Source of the DNA: Cucumis sativus
Lineage: Eukaryota; Streptophyta; Magnoliopsida; Cucurbitales; Cucurbitaceae
NCBI RefSeq assembly: GCF_000004075.3
Contig: NC_026661.2
Coordinates: forward strand, 1,860,001 to 1,924,000
Direction of reading: 5' to 3'
DNA: 64,000 nucleotides
The number at the start of each line of letters is the position of its first letter. Position 1 is the first letter of the stretch. Below the pieces are notes generated by a model. It saw only the letters and a program-made list of their open reading frames with translations. It made no database searches and was not told the origin of the DNA. Of this stretch, positions 12,450 to 24,843 are shown one piece after another. A program made the translations under genes and the position numbers.

Positions 12450-13240
12450 AAAGGAAAAAATAAGGATGGTTTTATTAAAAAATAAATAAAAGAAAAATAA
12501 AATTCTTATTATTGAATTTGATGTGTACGGCAGAGTGGGAAATCCAATCTTAAATGGAAATAAAAACATATATGTTTATAAATGTATGTTGTTAATATGA
12601 TTTATTACAAAATAGATGTTTAAATCAAATAATACGATCAAAAGTTTAAAATTTTAAAATTTGATTAGTTACTTCAACAGTTTTTCAGTTTATCAGACTC
12701 ACTTCTATTTGAGCCATATATGAGTGTCGTATACAAGTGTAAACTGACACTCTTCTATTTGAACCATATTTGAATCTCATATATGGATGAAATCTAAACT
12801 AACACTCTTTTTATGTTTTCAACTTTTAGCTTGTTTCAAGTATTGTTTTGTGTGATTAATTGATTTGAATGTTTTGAATGATTTTAACCTAAACAAATTT
12901 AAAAATTTAAGAGTAAAAATAAAATCATTATATATAATTGTAACTTACCTCAAAGGTAATTTCTTAAAAAATAACTTTTACTACTTTTTTTTAAGATTAG
13001 TACTTTAGGGTTACTTGATCTCTCACTCGCCTATTTTAGGTTTCAAAGTGGTATCAAAGGTTTTCTTCCCTTCCTTTCTTTAGGTTATGATAAACATTTT
13101 CATTCTTTACTTCTTTTTTTAGTGTAATTTATACTTCGTATATATATATATATATATATAGTTATTTTGATTTAAAGATAGTCTAAACCTTATTTTTTAA
13201 ATTATCTGTGTATTTTAGTTTTCGGAAATTAAATTCTGAT
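12450..13240. other. Intergenic region with diverged short duplication and a retroelement-like primer site
   Basis: No gene is seen. Around 12700-12810 a segment of roughly 50 bp occurs twice, diverged (each starting CTATTTGA and ending in an ACACTCTT-type string). Near 13049-13060 is TGGTATCAAAGG, close to the tRNA-iMet-complementary primer-binding site (TGGTATCAGAGC) of many plant Copia elements. This suggests an eroded LTR fragment, but no paired LTR or coding domain remains. Confidence 0.3.
13138..13160. repeat. TA dinucleotide microsatellite
   Basis: An uninterrupted TA run of about eleven units just before duplication block A. Replication slippage explains it. Confidence 0.85.
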
Positions 13241-14789
13241 AAACAAAATCACTAGTGATCTGATGCTTATTTCGAAAACCAAAAAAACATTGTTAGACAA
13301 AGTCATAATAATTTATTTTGTAACACATACCAACTATATTCATTTTATTTTTCTTTGTGTGTGTAAGGTTTTGAAATGACACAATAACTTTGTTTGTGAA
13401 TGTGGATATCCACATGGCACATAGTCATACCATTCCCTTCACATCCACAATTCAAAGTCCCTTAAATCTCTATGCTTTTCAATAAAACTTAATTGAATCA
13501 TTACTACATCGGTTACTTTTGTTTTCAATTCTCCATTTCTATCACTACTATTTCAATGATTTTTTTTATTATTCATCTTTAATTATTTTGATACATTTAG
13601 AATATAATATGATGATAATATTTGACCAAAGAAACTCAATTAACCTTTTAAGGGTCGTCCATAATTAATTTGTATATTTTTTCTGAAAATAGGTAACTTA
13701 CGTAACAGTTAGAATAAAATCGGTGTTGTGCTTGCCATAAATGGTTTGATGCTTGCCATGAACTTACTTGATATATATGTGTGTGAAGATTTTGTGTTCA
13801 ATATGTAGTGGGGAGCCAAAAATTAGGAAAAGTTGGTCTCGTTCTCAATCTTTGTTGTCAAATCGGAAATTTATGATCAAATGGCCTAATTGTCTCCGAT
13901 GGTAGGCATGCAAAAGTGAGTCTTTAGATTAGATGTTGTCTTTTCCATGTCAAGCATTGCTTCAAATAGGCTTTGTTTTATGCTCATCTTGGATTTCTTT
14001 AGAATGAGACAACTTTCTTGACCTTGTTCCTAGATTTAGGGTTTGCTAGAGAGGAGGAAAGAGTCAGAGGCCTTCGAGAAAATAAGTTCTTGTAAAAGCA
14101 TGGGTTGGAACTGACAAGGCAATTAGGATAGGTGGTCTAATTCCTTTTCTTCTTAGACTTCATTGAGATCTCGTTTGGACCTCTTAGGTACGTCTCATGT
14201 CGTGTCATGAGAATTGGTAGATTTTAGCCATAACTTTGTTTATCGTTTCATCCATAGTGTTTATTAATATTATTTAATTTTCATTCTTAGGTTTCAAAAT
14301 GGAAAGTTGCATCGTATGAAAAAAAATTAGAAAAAAACAATTCATAACATCTCTATTTTACATATTGTGAATATAACAAATATAACAAGTAATTAATGAT
14401 ATCAGACAGCTCTTAGAGAGTTATTCATCATATTAAACAAAATTCAAACACTATAATCTATATTAAATGATTTTAATTATGAATGTATTTAACATATACT
14501 CGATCAATTAACGTATATTCAATAACATTTTTCTCATCATTGTAATAAAAGATTTAATTTCACTTAATAGCATTTTTTTAGTACAATTTTATTGCATAGT
14601 TGGATAATGAATGATCAAAGTAAATGGGCACTCACACAAAATAAGATTACATTGTATAAATGTAATTTTTCATATGTTACTTCAAAATTTAATTTGAACT
14701 TAATTTGTTGTTTAACTATTTATTTCAATTATTTACTATGACATCTTATACTTTATAAATATCAAAAATTTATTTTTTTGGTCAAAAGT

Positions 14790-14861
14790 GGGCATTTGGT
14801 CTAGTGGTATGATTCTCGCTTAGGGTGCGAGAGGTCCCGAGTTCAATTCTCGGAATGCCCC
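14790..14861 (+). tRNA. tRNA-Pro (anticodon AGG), copy A
   Basis: A 72-nt cloverleaf. The acceptor stem GGGCATT/AATGCCC is a perfect 7 bp, the anticodon stem CTCGC/GCGAG encloses the loop TTAGGGT (anticodon AGG, proline CCU), and the T-arm is CCGAG-TTCAATT-CTCGG. The discriminator is C and there is no intron or encoded CCA, as expected for a nuclear plant tRNA. The A and B boxes are internal. The first T-run that could stop RNA polymerase III is T5 at 14875-14879. It is identical to the copy at 23225-23296. Confidence 0.96.
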
Positions 14862-15832
14862 ATTTCTATTTCTCTTTTTCTTCTTACATCTTTTAAATTT
14901 TTAACCATAGTCTGCTATCACTTTGTTAATAATATGATTAAATTTAAGTGTATCTAATAATAATACTACTAGGCGTAATTTGTGGAATGCCAATGAAATT
15001 TTATGAAGTTAAAAAATTAAGTTTGTCGTTAGTCGTTACATGAACTTAGAGAATATTTAGTTACTGTTAGTAAACTCAAATCTACTAGTTATCATTTTCG
15101 TGTGCGAATAAAAATATTTTGACCTTTCCTTTAGTTTATGCAAAATGATTATTTACTAATTTATGTCGAATTTGGTAACTCTTTCGTTTTTTATTTATAC
15201 TATTATTATTAATAATAATTAATCTTCCCTCTTTTCCTCGTTTTACAATGATTTACATTTTTATAAAATATAATGAATAGATTCTTAGCCAAACTTAAAA
15301 AATAAATACAAGTTTTGAAAATTATTATTATTATTATTTTAAACTTTTTATTTGATTTTTAAAATGATTGGTAGGATATAGATAACAAAGGAAAGGAAGA
15401 AAACTGAAAGTGAAAGTAATGTTTTATAGACTTGTTTTTTAAAATTAAAAATTTAAAATGGTTACTAAACAACGGATAAATATATAAGTTTTTTTCTTTT
15501 TTTTTTCATATTGTGGTGTATTACTTTTAAATTTCTGACCACAAACAATTTCATTAATTTGGAAAGATTAAAATATGCATCAAATCACCAAAATATTTAG
15601 AAAAAGACAATTTGTGGCCTCAGTTTTGTGTGCATATTGTAAATATGCAAAATTAATGATTTCATATGACTATTGTAAAGTAATCATAAGACTTTTAAAT
15701 TGGCTACTTTTATAAAGTTAAAAAGAGATATCATAAATTTGGTATGTTTTTGCAAAATCTTCTTAAAATATTGTTTGAAATAAAGTATTAGAGTTTTCAT
15801 TTTATTAATATAAATAAAAAGAAGGGTGGAGG

Positions 15833-15884
15833 CACGCGAGTTGAGTGCGACGAGGTTCCTCCGATCCTCCGATCGCTTATATAA
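15833..15884 (+). promoter_or_regulatory. Promoter of XERICO-like copy A (TATA box; degenerate G-box)
   Basis: A TATA box, TATATAA, lies at 15878-15884, followed by a CT-rich leader. About 40 bp upstream the hexamer CACGCG (15833-15838) occupies the place of an intact CACGTG G-box in copy B. A short duplication CCTCCGATCCTCCGATCGC is present here, where copy B has a single unit. Confidence 0.7.
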
Positions 15885-16026
15885 GTGGCCAAAAGGCCAG
15901 TGAATTGGTTGAATCAAGATGAACTGATCATCAATCTTTACCATCCCTACAATTCCACTATTTTTCTTCGATTTTTTCCCTTTTCAATCCTGCTTTCTCT
16001 GTTCTCCAGTACTGAAAGCAATTGAA

Positions 16027-16677
16027 GTAAGTTTTCCTTAATCCCTTTTCCTGTTCATTTCCTTTCCGAAAGAAATGTTCGCTTTCCTCTACTGGGTTTT
16101 GTTTAGTTTCTGAGTTTGGTAAAGGAAACGACTCTTTGAGCATTTCAGTCTCATAAATTTCTCTTCTTTTGCACTGGTAGACTCAGCTTACTTTGACCAC
16201 CAGTGGATTATTGTTCTTTATCATGTTTGAGGATGTAGGAGGGTTTTCCATTTTCAGTGAAACTTGTGTGGTTTTAATCCCTCAAAAGTGTTTTGTGGAA
16301 TGTTATTAGGATTTGTTGTTCTTAGGTTTTTGGACTGTTGAAATTTCTCTATGTTCCTGGTGGAAGATTTTGTAATTGGATCTTTAGCCATAGGGTTTAC
16401 TTTTCAGAAATCTATTCTTGAATGGTAAGTGGATCATGATTCATGTGATAATTGTCATTTCATATGCTTTAATGGAACTAAATGAATTCCCTTCTGTTCT
16501 TCCTCAATTTCTGCTCCTGATCTCTATTGGTTATGGAGATTTCATTAATTAGTTGCTTAGTTCATTTTCTTTCCTGACGATTTGTTCATGAACTTCAGTT
16601 ATTTATTACATGGTTCATCCAAAATAAAAAGGAGAAAAAGCAAGAGGTTCTTAGTTGTTTGTTTACTTTTGTTTCAG
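16027..16677 (+). other. 5'UTR intron of XERICO-like copy A
   Basis: Donor GAA/GTAAGTTTT after 16026 and acceptor TTTCAG at 16677 flank a 651-bp non-coding intron in the leader. The same intron (657 bp, 24187-24843) is conserved in copy B. Confidence 0.65.
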
Positions 16678-16799
16678 CTCTGTCGTGAAGAAAGGCTTGC
16701 TTGCAAATTACAACCTCTGAATCATTGTGTATTTCTGATCAATCTGCTAATTCTATTCTTGCTGTACCGACTGAGTTTGTGAAGTTTGCTTTAAACACG

Positions 16800-17264
16800 A
16801 TGGGTCTCTCCAGTCTCCCAGCTCCGTCGGAAGGAGTTCTGAACGTGATTCTTGTAAACACTGCTCTATCTATTTCCATGCTCAAGTGCTTTGTACGTTT
16901 AATCCTTCACATGGTAGGAATCCATCTCTCATGGTCATCAACTGTAGTCCCATCAATAGATTCCTTTGGAAGTTCCTCAGAGTTGGGAGATCCCAATTTT
17001 GGCTCCTCTTGGAATTACCTTGAGATGTTTCGAAACCGATATCCAAGGATTAGATTTGATAAAGTACAGAGTTCAGGATGCCGTGAACATGACTGCTCGG
17101 TCTGTTTAACTCAATTTGAACCTGAATCGGCCATAAATCACTTATTTTGTGGCCATCTTTTTCACACAGATTGCTTGGAGAAATGGCTGGACTACTGGAA
17201 CATCACATGTCCTCTTTGCAGAACTCCTCTAATGTCTGAAGAAGAGAAATTTTGCTTTTGGTAA
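16800..17264 (+). CDS. XERICO-like RING-H2 E3 ubiquitin ligase, copy A
   Basis: A single coding exon of 154 residues. The N-terminus MGLSSLPAPSEGVL is the signature of Arabidopsis XERICO and is followed by a hydrophobic stretch (about 14-40) consistent with a membrane anchor. The RING-H2 finger has all eight ligands: C99, C102, C117, H119, H122, C125, C137, C140, ending WNITCPLCRTPL as in XERICO. XERICO is an ER/membrane RING-H2 protein that raises abscisic acid levels and drought tolerance when abundant; the same role is inferred. The ATG at 16800 is chosen because the frame upstream opens only with TTG and the canonical family N-terminus starts here. The paralogue at 24966-25430 is 139/154 identical by my count. 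Confidence 0.92.
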   Translation: MGLSSLPAPSEGVLNVILVNTALSISMLKCFVRLILHMVGIHLSWSSTVVPSIDSFGSSSELGDPNFGSSWNYLEMFRNRYPRIRFDKVQSSGCREHDCSVCLTQFEPESAINHLFCGHLFHTDCLEKWLDYWNITCPLCRTPLMSEEEKFCFW

Positions 17265-17799
17265 GTGTTTAGTGTACTACAAATGTAGTCAGAGGAAAAC
17301 TCATGTACAGCATACTCCTAAAGATAATCGTGAGCACATATCCTATCACTGTTTGACATTTGAAGTTTGATATGTGTGACGGGTCTTAAAGATCAAAGTT
17401 TTGTCACAGTAAATACATGTTCATAGAAGTTCTATGCTTCTAGTTTGTGCTTTTAGTTCTGAGTTAATTCACTCTAGCTTTGAGTTAATACATTATTACT
17501 CATTTTCTTTGTATATGGAATTGGGTGAGTATGGTACAAAGTTTTTCAGTTGCTGTTTGTTTGGTATTGGGGTTGACAGTGGAAATCAATTTTCTGAAAT
17601 TATTGTTTTAATTCATGTGTTGGTGATGGCTCAAATCTTGGTGACTATCTTATATTATGCTATATCTTGTAAGTTTTTTTGATGTCGAATACTGTTTGTC
17701 TATCGAGCATTATATTTGCTAGAGCATTATGATCTATATCGAAGAGTTCTCAGGTTAGTCTTCAGAAAAGAGAAGTTGAGAGAATACTTTACTTTACAG

Positions 17800-19860
17800 C
17801 ATTATCAAGCATAACACAACTTTACAGCAAATTTATATTAGATATTGAATGAAGCGGTTTTCATTGTCCAAACTGGCAATCAATTAACCTTACCTCTTGT
17901 TCATCTTCATCTAATGTATTAGTTCTGTACTCAACTAAAAGTGACTACAAGTAACGACCATCAATTGATTCGCGTTGCTACTCTCTACCAATTCATTGAT
18001 CTCTATAATATAGTTTTATGCCTTCATTCTCCAATTATTAAGCATACTGCATACTTTACATACTTTACAACATAGTGTTTGATTAAATGAACTTACCAAG
18101 TGGGAGAAAAGAATCCCAAAACGACCACATCAACGTTCTAAGAGTTAAGGCTCTAAAAAAATTTCCAATAAAAGATCATTTAGTCATTTTCCCTTTAATA
18201 AACTCACACTATCAATCTCTCAATCCTATTGAGATTAACGTGACCTAGTCTTAAATGCTAAACATAGGCTTTAGAAGAATATGGTTTGTTGAGATGAATA
18301 TGGTTTGTTAAGATGACTTTTCCATATCCAACTCTTAGATTTATAAGCCTCAAGTTGTTGCAAAGAACTTATTATTATAGACAAGAAACTTTATTTTATT
18401 AAATTCAAAGTTTACATTGAAAAAATCTATTATTCAATAATAATTCATTAAACAATATCTCTAGATAATAGAATAATTTAACATTTACAAATAACGAGTC
18501 TTATGATATAAAACTCAATATAACATATATGATTTAGCAGTTTAGCATGTATAAGGATTTAGTTTTTTTAGTCTAAAAATTCCAATAATTTAATCACATG
18601 CAATAAATATAAAGTAAGTACTAGTTTGGTTAGAATGGTTCCATTGAATAGATAAGAATGTATATACGGGTAGATTAGGAGGAATTAAGTACAAAAATAG
18701 GGTCGTTTTGAAAACTTATTACCAAAATAATGCTGATTTTGACGTTCTTTTTTTTTTAAAAAAAAAAAGGGCGAGGTGACTCGGCTTCTCCATTTTGTTT
18801 ATAAGTTTTTTTTTTGTTTTTTTTTTGTTTTTTTTTACATTTAAATAAAACTTATTTAAATATTTATATATCTTTTCTATACTTTTCTGAATGATTTTCT
18901 TTTTTAAAAAATGTAAAATGTAAAATTTATATTTTAATTATTATATATATGTTTTCAAATAGTTTTTTTTAAAAAAAGTTGATTTTAAATATTTTAGAAT
19001 TATTATTAATATTAATATCATTTTTCAAGCAATAAGACCCAAATTAGGATATAAATTTTGGTAGTATCAAAATAATTTTTTTTTAAATAACCTTTTTTAG
19101 TAGGATCAAAATGATTCTAAAATTAATATCATTTTGATTTTTCCTTTTATTTTTAGTAAATTCGGTGTTCATTCAAAAGAAAATGGTTGTGAGAGTCTTC
19201 CTAATTTTTAATCACAAAAATATATTTATATATTTTAAAATCAAAGTAATATGTAGTATATGTCCAATTAGTGTCGGTAGAATGCAACACTATGAGAGTA
19301 CGTGTTTGATGAGCACCAATTGATGCAAATATAATAATGCGACTATTTAGAGGGTGGTGGTTATTGATTACACATCAAACATGTGCTTCTTTTCATCTCG
19401 TTATGAAATGCTTATACAACTAAAAAATATAAATAGAGTACTTGAGTATGATCTTAATTTAAAAAACCTATACCTAAATTGTTACATTTTCTCTATCCTT
19501 TCATATACAGCAAAATGACCGCTTCTTTAATTTACCAATATAGCAACTAAAAAAATAATCATATAATTAAGTACAATATTAAATAATTGTATAATTTCAA
19601 AATTTCTATTTATAAAACATTGTATATTGATTTTTATAAAAAAAAAAAACCAGAAACATGTTAATAAAACATAATTTAATATCTAAAAATATCACATTGT
19701 AGGTCTTTACTTGAGTTTTTAAATTTAATTTAATTTTGTAAGAATAATATCTTGATTTAAAGAAATACCCTAATTTTATAATTTAACCATTTTAAATGTA
19801 ATTGCAATAATTTAGTCATTGTTATTATGTAAGCAATTTATTATAAGACATAACGTATTG
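17800..19860. other. Spacer between duplicated blocks, low complexity
   Basis: AT-rich with homopolymer runs (T and A tracts around 18750-18840) and a small imperfect repeat near 18280-18315 (AATATGGTTTGTTGAGATG and a near copy). No gene or recognisable transposon domain is seen. Confidence 0.5.
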
Positions 19861-19919
19861 GAATGGAATACTTAAGAAGAGCCAACTGTCATCTCATCTT
19901 ACGACAAAAATAGAAAGGA

Positions 19920-20770
19920 AGCTGACACGTGAAACCCACGTGATTCCATTTCCCTAAGGCTGCATTTGGGCCTTTCCCAACGCATTGGTTCACTGGATCT
20001 TATTTGGGCCGTTCTTCCAGCTGGCCCAACTTGTCCCCTGTGTCTTCCACCTCCTCTCTTTCTCTTTTTAATATTCTTTTTCATATATCGACAAATTTCT
20101 TCTTTCCTATCCACAAGGCCACAGCTAACATTATGTCATCTCACCCACAATTTCACATACCATACATTCATTTTAAACGTTTTGTGTTAGAGCTTTTCAA
20201 TTTTGAAAGTAATAACTGATGAAAACCTAAAATTTTAATTACTAAACATACAATACAACTATTTAAAAATTTTGAGATAATTATATGTATCGGTTTCAAT
20301 TACGTAAAACCTTCTAAATTGGTGGACACAAGTATTTATCAATTTTATCAAAAGAAAAAGTAATCTCTAGGACAAACATGGACGGATCTAAAATTAAAAA
20401 AAAAGGTAAATTTATGTAAGTCTGTGTCACACATTAAGTTCATAGTACAATACTAATTGGGGGATACTATTAAATGCGTTTGCCACCTGTCACTTCTTCT
20501 ACGGCGGGCTCTCTTATGCTACAACAAGGGACCACGATATCCTCTGGCGGCACAATCATACACTGACACCTGGAGATTACACTCTTTGTAGATGTGTAAC
20601 GCTCTTATACATGTGGGCTTCAAGAATTATTACGCGGAATTTACGTGGCCATATTGTACTGCAACACGTGTTGCCAAATGTACACGTAATCCTTGTGGAA
20701 CCCCCGCATTTTAGAGCCCTGCCGATTTGGAACCCACACGTGTCCGTTCACATCAGTTCAAACGCCATAC
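19920..20770. promoter_or_regulatory. Orphan G-box / site-II-rich island without an attached gene
   Basis: Two clusters stand out from the AT-rich surroundings. Cluster 1 has CACGTG at 19926-19931 and 19937-19942, then TGGGCC-type site II elements at 19967-19972, 20005-20010 and (reverse) 20023-20028, followed by a CT-rich leader-like stretch. Cluster 2 has ACGTGG at 20643-20648, CACGTG at 20665-20670, ACGT near 20684 and CACGTG at 20737-20742. These are binding cores for bZIP/bHLH (G-box, ABRE) and TCP (site II) factors. The only downstream frame on + is about 28 codons (ATG at 20132). It may be a distal element, the promoter of a non-coding RNA or the relic promoter of a lost gene; the motifs are seen, the function is inference. 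Confidence 0.4.
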
Positions 20771-23224
20771 TTGAGTTGATATTTTAACATTTTCACTGTT
20801 TTTATTGGCTTATGTGGATGGGTTTTTGTTTTTGTTCTGTGTAGCGTAGAAGATTTGAACCATAAATTTATTTGTTAACACTAACCTATAAAAAAATCTG
20901 TTAAATTATGTTGATGTCGACGTTTTGTATAAAGTATATACTGGATATACTAAATTGAGCTATGTCATCTTTAATATTATATGGTAGTGTGTTAGTAACG
21001 TTTGATTGATTATTATAACTTATGAGTTCTAATATAGTATGTGATAGAAGAGTTGTTTTAGTATAAGTTATAATAAATTGTATTTGGTATACATTATTTA
21101 AAAGAATAAATAGGTACATAACCAGGACTTGAAGCCACGTTTGATGAATATTTTAGGGTGCACATGTAAATGCATGTTTGATCATCAAAGCGTAACTGTG
21201 TTATTGAAAATTAAACTAAAAGCGATTATGAGCAGAAAATTGTAATGCTATAGTTAAAGGTAGAAAAATTTTCATCATATGATAAAAATATTTAGAAAAA
21301 AACAGCACATGTCACATATTTCTTGCATATTGAGAATATGACAAATATAACAAGTAATTAGATGGTTATAAGAGGAGTATCGGGTTTTACACTTACTATT
21401 TTTTGTAATTTAGAAAATGTAGTGAAATAAATTATATTATCATAAATTTTATTATTGAAAACTCAAATAAATAATGATTAGTTGCAAATAACACGTACGT
21501 ATAACGTATAATTATTCTCTTCATTTAGATATCATAAAACTAAATCTTCCAATATTTAAAAATATAATAATTATGGTAGAAGTTAAATCTTGGCTAGATT
21601 TTATAAATAATTTTAATTTTTTTTAAGATGTTGATATGGAGTTCTTAGTTAAAATTTAAAAAATAAAATAGCTAGTGATGTGGTGCTTATGATCATATTC
21701 CTTTCTAAACACCAAAAGAACATTATTAGAGAGAGTCATGATAATTTATTTTGTAACACATATCAACTTTATTTGTGAATGCACAGTTATATAGCTAGAC
21801 AATAATGAGGTGCAAGTTGGTAGAGTGTACAAGTGTAACCATGGCTTTACAATCAACTTAATTTTTTTGTCAAAACATTATGATTGGATGTCTATGCTTG
21901 ATCCACATGGCACATACTCATATCATTCAATCACATCCACAATACAAAGTCCCTTGAAGAAAAGACTAATCTCTCTGTATGCTTCTCAATAAAACTTAAT
22001 CATATCGGTTACTTTGGTTTTTTTATTCTCTATTTCCATCGCTATTATTTCATATGAAACTCTTATATTAGCCATTTTCGATTGACGTTCGTTATGTTTA
22101 GAATATAATATGATGATAATATTTAGTTGGAGAAATGCATTTGAACCTTTACACGTCAACGACAATTCATTTGTATCTTTTGAAAATGGATAACATGAAG
22201 AACAATTAGAATAAAACGGGTATTGTGCTTGCCATAAATAGTTTGTGGAAGAATACACATGAACTTACTTGATATATATGTATATGTGTCTATATGTGCA
22301 AATATCGTGTTCAATATACATTAAGGAACCAATTAGGAAAAGTTGGTCTTATAACCAATCTCTCTTTCCAAATTAGAAATCTATGACTGAATAGCCTAGT
22401 TGTCTTCGATTGTAGGCGTGCAAAAGTGGGTCTTTAGATTAGATGTTGTCTTTTCTATGTCAAGCATTGCCTCAAATTGGGTTGTTTAATTTCATGCTCT
22501 TCTTGGATCATTTCTTCAGGATTAGACAACTTTCCGGACTTTGTTCTTTAAATCTTGTATTTTTGTTCCTCCGAGTTTCATTTAGGAAAACGAGGTAGGG
22601 CTTGCAAGAGAAGAGACAAGAATCAGAGCGCTTCGCGAAAAATAAAAAAAGTTCCCGTAAAATCATGGGTTGGAACCCACAAGGCCATTAGGATAGGTGG
22701 TTTGTTCTTTTTTTGTTTTCTTAGACTTCATTGAGATCTCATTTGGACCTCTTGGATATGCCTCATGTCCGTTATGAGATTCGATAAATTTTAGCTATAA
22801 ATATTGTCACGTCATTCATAGTGTTGTTTATTATTATTATTATTTATATTTTTAAGTTTCAAAATTACTCCAAATATGAAAATTGTATTTCACAAGACAT
22901 GCATATATAAACTTGGAAATATATAGATTTAAGAGAATAAAGTGAGAGATAGATAAAATAACTATATAATAAGCTAAGATAAATGCAATTTTTTTAAAAA
23001 AAATCAAGCAGTTTTATTGCAAACACACCATAATAATAAGCTGAATTTTTTTAAAAAATTAGAATATTGGAATAAAACAAAAAAAAATATATATAAAAGT
23101 AACTATTTATTTTAACTATTTTAACTAAATAATATAATATAGTTGTTTAACTATTTACTTCAATTATTTACTATGACATATTCCATTTTATAAATAATAT
23201 AATTTTATTATTTTAGGCAAATGT

Positions 23225-23296
23225 GGGCATTTGGTCTAGTGGTATGATTCTCGCTTAGGGTGCGAGAGGTCCCGAGTTCAATTCTCGGAATGCCCC
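23225..23296 (+). tRNA. tRNA-Pro (anticodon AGG), copy B
   Basis: Identical in all 72 positions to the copy at 14790-14861, with the same stems and AGG anticodon. It is followed almost at once by T10 (23298-23307), a much stronger RNA polymerase III terminator than that of copy A. Identity in spite of clearly diverged flanks points to purifying selection or gene conversion. Confidence 0.96.
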
Positions 23297-23964
23297 ATTT
23301 TTTTTTTCACTTTTTCATTTTTACATCTTTTAAATTTCCAACCATGTCACACTATCATTTCGATAATAATATTATCAAATTTAAGTGTGTCCAATTATTA
23401 CTATTATTTAAAACATCATATTATATGGTCATGGACATGTTATACTATTGTTAAATATATTAAAGGATCATTCTGGAGTTGTATTTGAATTCCTCGTGTG
23501 CGATAGACTAGACATAACTACTCGGTTAGAGGATATAGTAAGGAGTCAATAAACAGGGGCTCAACCATATAATAAATACAAAGTATGAAGATTTGAATGA
23601 GAATCTCACTAATACTATCTTTTATGAGGCTAAGAAAGATTTGAATCATATACCTAAAAAAAACTTAATCATTCTATTCACTTAGAATATTTACTTATTT
23701 TATCATTTTATTATATTTAATGAAAGTTAAGCTTAGTTCTGGTCTGAATTTTAAAAATAAAAACTATTTTTTAATTATTGACTTTTTTTAAAAAATTGCA
23801 TATGAAAGGAAAATTAATTAGTGAGTTATTTTTAATCTTATGGTTTATTATTTTTGAATTTATGAACACAAACATTTTCATGAAATTGGAAGGACTAAAA
23901 TATTGTTTGAAATAAAGTATTGGAAATTTCATTTTATGAATAGAAATAAAACGAAGGGTGGAGG

Positions 23965-24008
23965 CACGTGAGTTGAGTGCGACGAGGTTCCTCCGATCGC
24001 CTATATAA
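23965..24008 (+). promoter_or_regulatory. Promoter of XERICO-like copy B (TATA box and intact G-box)
   Basis: The TATA box TATATAA is at 24002-24008. An intact G-box CACGTG lies at 23965-23970, about 32 bp upstream. The equivalent site in copy A reads CACGCG. G-box/ABRE elements close to TATA are usual in ABA- and stress-responsive promoters, which suits a XERICO-type gene. Confidence 0.72.
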
Positions 24009-24186
24009 GTGGCCAAAAGGACAGTGAATTGGTCGAATTAAGATGAACTACTGATCATCAATCTTCTTCAATCTTCTTCAATCTTTACCATCTCTACAAT
24101 TCCACTCTTTTTCTCCAATTTTTTTCCCTTTTCGATCCTACTCTCTCTTCTATTTTCTCTCTTCTACAGTACTAAAAGCAATTGAA

Positions 24187-24843
24187 GTAAGTTTTCGTTA
24201 ATCCCTTTTCCTGTTCATTTCCTTTCTCAAAGAAGTGTTCGCTTTCCTCTAATGGGTTTTGTTTAGTTTCTGAATTTGGTAAAGGAAACGACTCTTTGAG
24301 CATTTCAGTTTCATAAATTTCTCTTCTTTTTCACTGGTAGACTCAACTTACTTTGACCACCGGGGGATTATTGTTCTTTATCATGTTTGAGAATGGAGGA
24401 GGGTTTCCCATTTTCACTGAAAATTGTGTGGTTTTAATCCCTCAAGAGTGTTTTGTGGAATGTTATGAGGATTTTTTGTTCTTGGGTTTTTAGTCTCTTG
24501 AAATTTCTCTTTGTGCCTGGTGGAAGATTTTGTAATTGGATCTTTAACCATAGGGTTTGCTTTTACATAAATCTATTCTTGAATGGTAGGTGGATCATGA
24601 TTCATGTGATAAATTGTCATTTCATATACTTTAATGGAACTAAATGAACTACCTTCTGTTTTTCCTCAGTTTCTGCTCCTGATCTCTATTGGTTATGGAA
24701 ATTTCATTAATTAGTTGCTTAGTTCATTTTCTTTCCTGACGATGTGTTCATGAACTTCAGTTATTTATTACATGGTTCATCCAAAAAAAAAAAAAGAGAG
24801 AAAAAGCAAGAGGTTCTTAGTTGTTTGTTTACTTTTGTTTCAG
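24187..24843 (+). other. 5'UTR intron of XERICO-like copy B
   Basis: Donor GAA/GTAAGTTTT after 24186 and acceptor TTTCAG at 24843, matching copy A. It includes an A-run at about 24785-24796 that is shorter and interrupted in copy A. Confidence 0.65.

Larger units (their letters stand above)
13240..17800. repeat. Segmental duplication block A (tRNA-Pro + XERICO-like)
   Basis: This block is collinear with block B (about 21650-25920): shared anchor strings occur in the same order, including an upstream AT-rich stretch, a CATGGCACATA region, a TTGCCATAAAT region, the tRNA-Pro gene, the XERICO promoter, its 5'UTR intron, the coding sequence and some 500 bp of 3' flank. The offset between anchors drifts from about 8.49 kb to 8.12 kb, so several hundred bases of indels have accumulated. 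Ends are estimates by eye. Confidence 0.85.

Noticed and set aside
16701-16799. A 33-codon in-frame N-terminal extension of the XERICO-like proteins
   Set aside because: The extended frame opens with TTG, not ATG, in both copies. The differences between copies in this stretch mostly change amino acids, and the family's N-terminus starts at MGLSSLP.
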